From: Stratiolaelaps scimitus
Taxonomy: Eukaryota; Arthropoda; Arachnida; Mesostigmata; Laelapidae
Reading direction: 5' to 3'
Length of the DNA: 64,000 nucleotides
Assembly (NCBI GenBank): GCA_019614645.1
Contig: JABWDB010000005.1
Location: 11,440,001-11,504,000, forward strand
This document shows, in pieces, positions 59,542-64,000 of this stretch (positions within the stretch are counted from its first letter, which is position 1; the number at the start of each line of letters is the position of its first letter). Both the position numbers and the translations under genes were made by a program. The notes under the pieces were generated by a model. It had not been told where the DNA came from. It searched no databases and worked only from the letters and a program-made list of their open reading frames with translations.

Positions 59542-62125
59542 TTGCTCACGTTAGGATATGAATCGTGTGTCTGGGAAGGCGGGTATTTCATACTCCCCCT
59601 TGATATTGTATCGCGTACGGGTCCTCCACTGTCTCCAACCTTCCCGACTGAAGCACTGGATTGTAATTACCTCTTGCTAAGCATATATATATATATAGTA
59701 CATGGAGGATGTTGCTCTTCAAGTAGTAGTGGTAGTAGTACATGACCTCGTACACCACTGTAGTGTCCAATATGGGTAAACTCTCTCTCCTGTTGCTTTG
59801 TCGGTGTTCGGAGTTGATTCAGCAAAGTACCGAAGTTTGTGTCCCGCAATTTTGTCGTTTGACCCTTTCATTTAAATGCATTCGCACTCTAATTCTATAC
59901 TTGTGCTCGTAGATAGAAAATTGTTCGCGTTGTTTCGATTTTCTCCAAAAAACGTTGCTCAATTCTATCTGGGCTACCCGGGGTCCCGACTGGGACGCCA
60001 TTCAGGGATGGTGTAATTAGACACGGCAATTTGTCGCGAATTGTAAGGTGAATTATTGTCACCCTAATAATAACATTTTAGTGCCACGATGTATTTGTCC
60101 ATAGTATACTCTTAGATTTGCCTCCCCTTGCTAACAACTGCGGGGTGTTTGTATTGTATTGATAGTTTACCTATCATAGTGACTACTTAAAGCCAGAGCC
60201 CCCAAACATCTCCCTCATGTTTACGTGATCCGAAAGCATATACGGTTGAAAATCTCGAGGAGAATCTCGCATTAATAAGCTTCAATGGCCAGTACAGGTT
60301 TACGATGTTACGACGGTAATAACATGGTAATTTATAGTAGAAAAATGGACTATGTATGTATGAGGATGTATATGTCCTCAACAAAAGTATGGCCACGCTT
60401 TAAATCAAAATGGTTCTTGTTATCATAACTTAGTCTAAATTTTATTCATGATATATACATACGATATTGTTGTGTAAAAAATATAGTTATATTCATCTCA
60501 GAGGTGAATTCATGATGCTACCCATTAATAAATAAACTTCGGATGCATCCGTCGTTGAAGAGGTTAATGAAGATAATGAATATTGTTTGTAAGGTTAACC
60601 ACATCGAACTTCTAAAGCAACAGACAAATTGATCGACACATGGGACTATACCGTATGCCGATTTCGAGTTCGGGCAACATAAAACAAAAAGTAACTACCA
60701 CTGAGTTCAAAGCGAATGCTCGTCAACGTTATATCCATGAAGAACACAAATAAATCGGCTGCGGGAGAGTGAAGTGTTGATTTAATGATTCTTCGTTCGC
60801 CGAGGCAGTGACATCTATGGGACTTTCCGTCAAGTACGTACAGCTCTCGCCGTTTGGTTCGGTCGCCGGTAAATATTCAACAATATTTTACATATGGTTC
60901 ACCCTTGGTGGTCGTCGCTCGCGTTACCGAAGTCATCAGGGTCACGAGACAACTACGAAATGGGGGATATCGCACGATCAGACCACGTACACAATCAGAT
61001 ACGTAGACATTTGGATGGGGCAACAAACTCTGATCAGCCCGAGGGCGATCAATAGCGTCAGCCGAGTTAACAATACGAGCAAGGTTGTTGTTGCTTGTCA
61101 TATCTACATTGCGGTGGACAGGTGGAGTCCCTGAGAGATTAACAGAATGAGCAGAGCTTCGCTGAGCTTCGCCCGATTCGGGGTTTAGGCTGTGAAGAGT
61201 AAATGTGTCGATGAACAGGGCAAGATAGATTCTGGGACATAACGTTCCGTACGGGCATAGCGAATGCAGGCACCCGAAGCGTCAGCTGATTCAGCCGATG
61301 GACAGCACATGGGCGAATGAGGCTTATTTTACCTTGACGAATCACCCGTCGAATACAGATGAACTAATGTGCGTAGTGATTGGTGTCGGAAAAGCAGTAT
61401 GCAACTCGTACAATTTATATAGGGCTTACATTTGAGATTGTGTCTGATGCTGCTGCTGCTGCTATTGCCGCTGCCGACGGCCACAGCAGTGGTCAATGCC
61501 TGGCTGCGTTTTTCGAGTGACGTCCGCCAATGAATACTACCGCCTAAGATAAATTTACATGGACCTATTAACCTTACACCCTAGGCATGTAGGTTAGTTT
61601 TGCGGGTAACCACCAGATCCGATACAACCACCTCCTCCCTATTATTCGTCGATGTTTTCGGCCCGTCCGTTGCTTGTGGCATATATGTAACCTGTGTTTG
61701 CTGCTAAGCTAATCATGGCGCATGTGCAATGACTAGGCCGGTACAGATTTTCATCCAGAAAGCCAATCCTCGCTGTCATGGCGCTCGTTGTCGTCCGTCA
61801 GACTATTGTATGGTGTATGTATGGCATTCGTTTTATTTCGACAAATCGTAACCGTCAGCGGCATCATAACTATGGTAGAGCTTAGAGAAATGATAGCCAT
61901 CTATCCAGTGATGACATCAATCAAATTGTCCAGCATTTGAACTGGACAACACCTGAAGCACACAATGATTTGTGTGACGTCTATCCAAAAATCGCACCAT
62001 ACGTTCAGACAGCTTGCCTTATGGATGTATATCTATATACTCTTCCATTGCGGGTTGATATTCATATGTGTGATAGATAAACTTTGTTTTATCCACATCG
62101 CGATTCGACACTTCGACGACTAGTT

Positions 62126-62126
62126 T

Positions 62127-62159
<33 letters not shown>
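62126..62159. repeat. (TC)n-(TA)n compound microsatellite
   Basis: About 15 bp of TC followed by about 19 bp of TA. Confidence 0.9.
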
Positions 62160-62160
<1 letters not shown>

Positions 62161-63099
62161 TCTCCTTTCTGCTGCTTTTGCCTCTCTCTTTCTGTCTTTG
62201 TTTCGCTCACAATGTTTTGAACACTCGAAGAATGCATCCAGCTTTTGCTGACCCTCCGCATTGAACTTTGTTGCGCGATACGGACCTGTATCTTATGGAC
62301 ACCATTCGAGCGCGACAGACTCCCGAAGAGCAGTGTAGTCCAAACTTCTTGCCAATTTGGCGCAGGCCTACATACATGCACACACGATGCTGTAGATGAT
62401 CGCTTATGTACCTGGTGACTTGGGTATTGATTTTGTGTTCAAATAGAGATGGGTTATAATCGATACGTGGAGTATGCCTGCCTGTGCCTGCTTTTTGCTC
62501 GCACCGCGCGTACAGGGCAATACGGGAGGGGTCGCTTGTATAATATAATTATATATTATTAATATTCTGCGTGTATATATGCGTCTGTTCCGCTAGTAAA
62601 TTCTCATTGCCTTCCGTTCACAGGTGTCATTGTAGTGGGCTGACCGCCCACTCCTTCTGTCGTATAGCAACAATTAGCATTATCGTATTTGTGTTAAGAG
62701 CCGCATGTCACTTAACCATTACCCTAATTCGATAATGGCCTACATGTGCACAGCTCCCATAATCATATATATATATATATATAAAACAGTTCATATTCAA
62801 CGAGCGACCGCTTTGGAGCCTCTCGAGGATATTGTCTTTCCGCGCACTGTCTGAACACAGTATAGCCTAACCTCGTACAGCGTTATGCGTCGCCTTATTG
62901 ACCGACGAGTGCGTGTTGTCATACGCTGAGATCCGCACACATATCGCGTAACCGGTGCTCGCGTGCCTGCCGAAGGTGAGCGCGACTTCAATTCCTCATT
63001 GCGTTCTCACGTCACCTCATATTGACTGTTTGTCATTTCTCTGAGAATGACACTGATACGACTCTGCTAGGAACAAGTTACTCTTTGGCATCGTTGTTC

Positions 63100-63144
<45 letters not shown>
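63100..63144. repeat. (TA)n microsatellite with one interruption
   Basis: A TA tract of about 45 bp interrupted once by CA. Confidence 0.9.
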
Positions 63145-63396
63145 CAGCTTTCTCCTACGTTGTGTCTAGCCCTGTCCCCCCGATCACATTGGACAGGCAA
63201 CGCCACTTTTCATTCTAGTCGTTTGCACTTTCGCCACCTCCAGCGGTGGCCATTTGAACAACAAGCGCAAGTTGTCATTACTTACTCACTGTGTATTTAG
63301 CTCTCTCACTGGAACGTCCTTGCCAAAACAGCTTTGTTATATCGCCATTATCAATATTAACGTTATCAAGCTAGACGTTTACCCATCGATTGCTCG

Positions 63397-63401
<5 letters not shown>

Positions 63402-63430
<29 letters not shown>
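63402..63430. repeat. (TA)n microsatellite
   Basis: About fourteen TA units. Confidence 0.9.
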
Positions 63431-63433
<3 letters not shown>

Positions 63434-63856
63434 TTGATTATGTCCATGATTCTGTGGAGCGTTCAGGATGCATATGTATACATGGGGCGGGCGCCTACTT
63501 GTCCCACCCTTAAGCCTTTCCTCCGTGAGCAGGACATATCCGGGCCTCGTAGGTTAATGACTACTCACAAGACGTAACATGACATGGCCAATCAGAAGGT
63601 ACTGCTGATAGAGACACGTCATATGATGATATTATTAAATACACACCGCGTCAAAAAGATAGCCCTGAATCAGCCCCCCATGTTTCTGATTTTTTTGCTC
63701 AACCGTAAGTGGCCCTGCAGTTTCGCTTTCAGTCATTCAAATATATCACATTTCAAGAACATCCCACGAATATTTGGCTATCTACAGATTTGATAATGGC
63801 AATTGTCGTTGTGAGGGTGCTTTAAAATGATAGTCCACTTAGTGTTTGTCGAACAC

Positions 63857-63954
63857 AACTGAGTTCTAACATCGGTTAAGAGTTGAGGTCTGTCAGATAG
63901 GGGAACAGCTGAGGGTCAGCTCGAAAAACAACGATTAACTGAGTTCTAACATCG
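63857..63954 (+). repeat. 18-bp direct repeat near the right edge
   Basis: AACTGAGTTCTAACATCG occurs at 63857-63874 and again at 63937-63954, 80 bp apart. The segment between shows no coding sense. It could be a target or terminal duplication of an unrecognised insertion or part of a larger tandem array continuing beyond the window. Confidence 0.6.
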
Positions 63955-64000
63955 TTCTCTTATAAGTTTTTTACAAATTTAGTATTTCGTCGGGCCGCCG

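Larger units (their letters stand above)
58439..64000. other. Unassigned intergenic sequence
   Basis: No gene recognised. The plus-strand frame at about 60808-61134 (108 codons) has ordinary amino-acid composition but no family resemblance. Contains several AAT, TA and GA microsatellites and an 18-bp direct repeat near the right edge. Confidence 0.4.

Noticed and set aside
60808..61134. 108-codon plus-strand open frame
   Set aside because: Composition is ordinary but no domain or family is visible and the neighbouring sequence offers no gene context.
63645..63720. Sequence resembling a Tc1-type terminal repeat (GTCAAAAAGATAGCC-like), with a vague echo near 60380
   Set aside because: The similarity is short and no paired inverted repeat or transposase lies between.
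1..64000. CRISPR arrays, bacterial operons or prophage
   Set aside because: No regular direct-repeat/spacer structure and no prokaryotic gene packing; tandem repeats present are microsatellites and in-frame minisatellites.

Overview
The window is animal nuclear DNA, not prokaryotic. It is mostly non-coding, carries long TA, CA/TG and GA microsatellites and homopolymers, has no operon-like gene packing, and contains one metazoan signalling gene plus several classes of decayed retroelements. The microsatellite style and the retroelement types fit an arthropod; a mite or tick is my guess, but nothing here proves it.

Only one host protein gene is certain: an intact, uninterrupted 857-codon reading frame at 15996-18569 (+) for the Ras/MAPK scaffold CNK (connector enhancer of KSR), with SAM, CRIC, PDZ and PH domains in the family order. 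It is preceded by about 1.3 kb of CpG-containing sequence that probably holds its promoter or 5' UTR, and followed by about 9 kb of AT-rich sequence without recognisable genes.

The most striking object is a GC-rich, apparently full-length non-LTR retrotransposon at about 27.6-32.1 kb (+). ORF1 is a gag-like protein with three CCHC zinc knuckles, as in APE-type (Jockey/R1/I/CR1) elements. ORF2 has an N-terminal C2H2 finger, an intact reverse transcriptase (YMDD) and a C-terminal CCHC plus PD-(D/E)XK restriction-like endonuclease, as in R2-type elements. I know of no described clade with this pairing. ORF1 ends in an AUGA stop/start overlap. A 4-bp tandem duplication inside an 18-bp repeat array throws that AUG out of frame with ORF2. 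The ORF2 stop codon overlaps the AATAAA signal. Two short 3'-end remnants of related copies lie at about 9.13-9.24 kb and 23.74-23.77 kb.

Layout: 1-6.45 kb, low-complexity CAG/CTG/GA-rich sequence with no convincing gene; 6.45-8.3 kb, unassigned with a tRNA-like box; 8.3-11.5 kb, a transposon graveyard (tRNA-like inverted repeat, mariner transposase fragment, LINE 3' end, minus-strand R1/Jockey-like RT relic, plus-strand CR1/Jockey-like RT relic); 11.5-14.7 kb, unassigned; 14.7-18.6 kb, CNK and its 5' flank; 18.6-27.6 kb, AT-rich intergenic or 3' UTR; 27.6-32.1 kb, the retrotransposon; 32.1-64 kb, intergenic sequence with one tRNA-derived SINE with target-site duplications (35.0-35.2 kb), a tRNA-like sequence (58.36-58.44 kb), a weak minus-strand candidate exon (40.5-40.9 kb) and many microsatellites.

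There is no functional coupling between the two main loci beyond proximity. The sequence alone cannot exclude spliced genes made of short exons in the large unassigned stretches.
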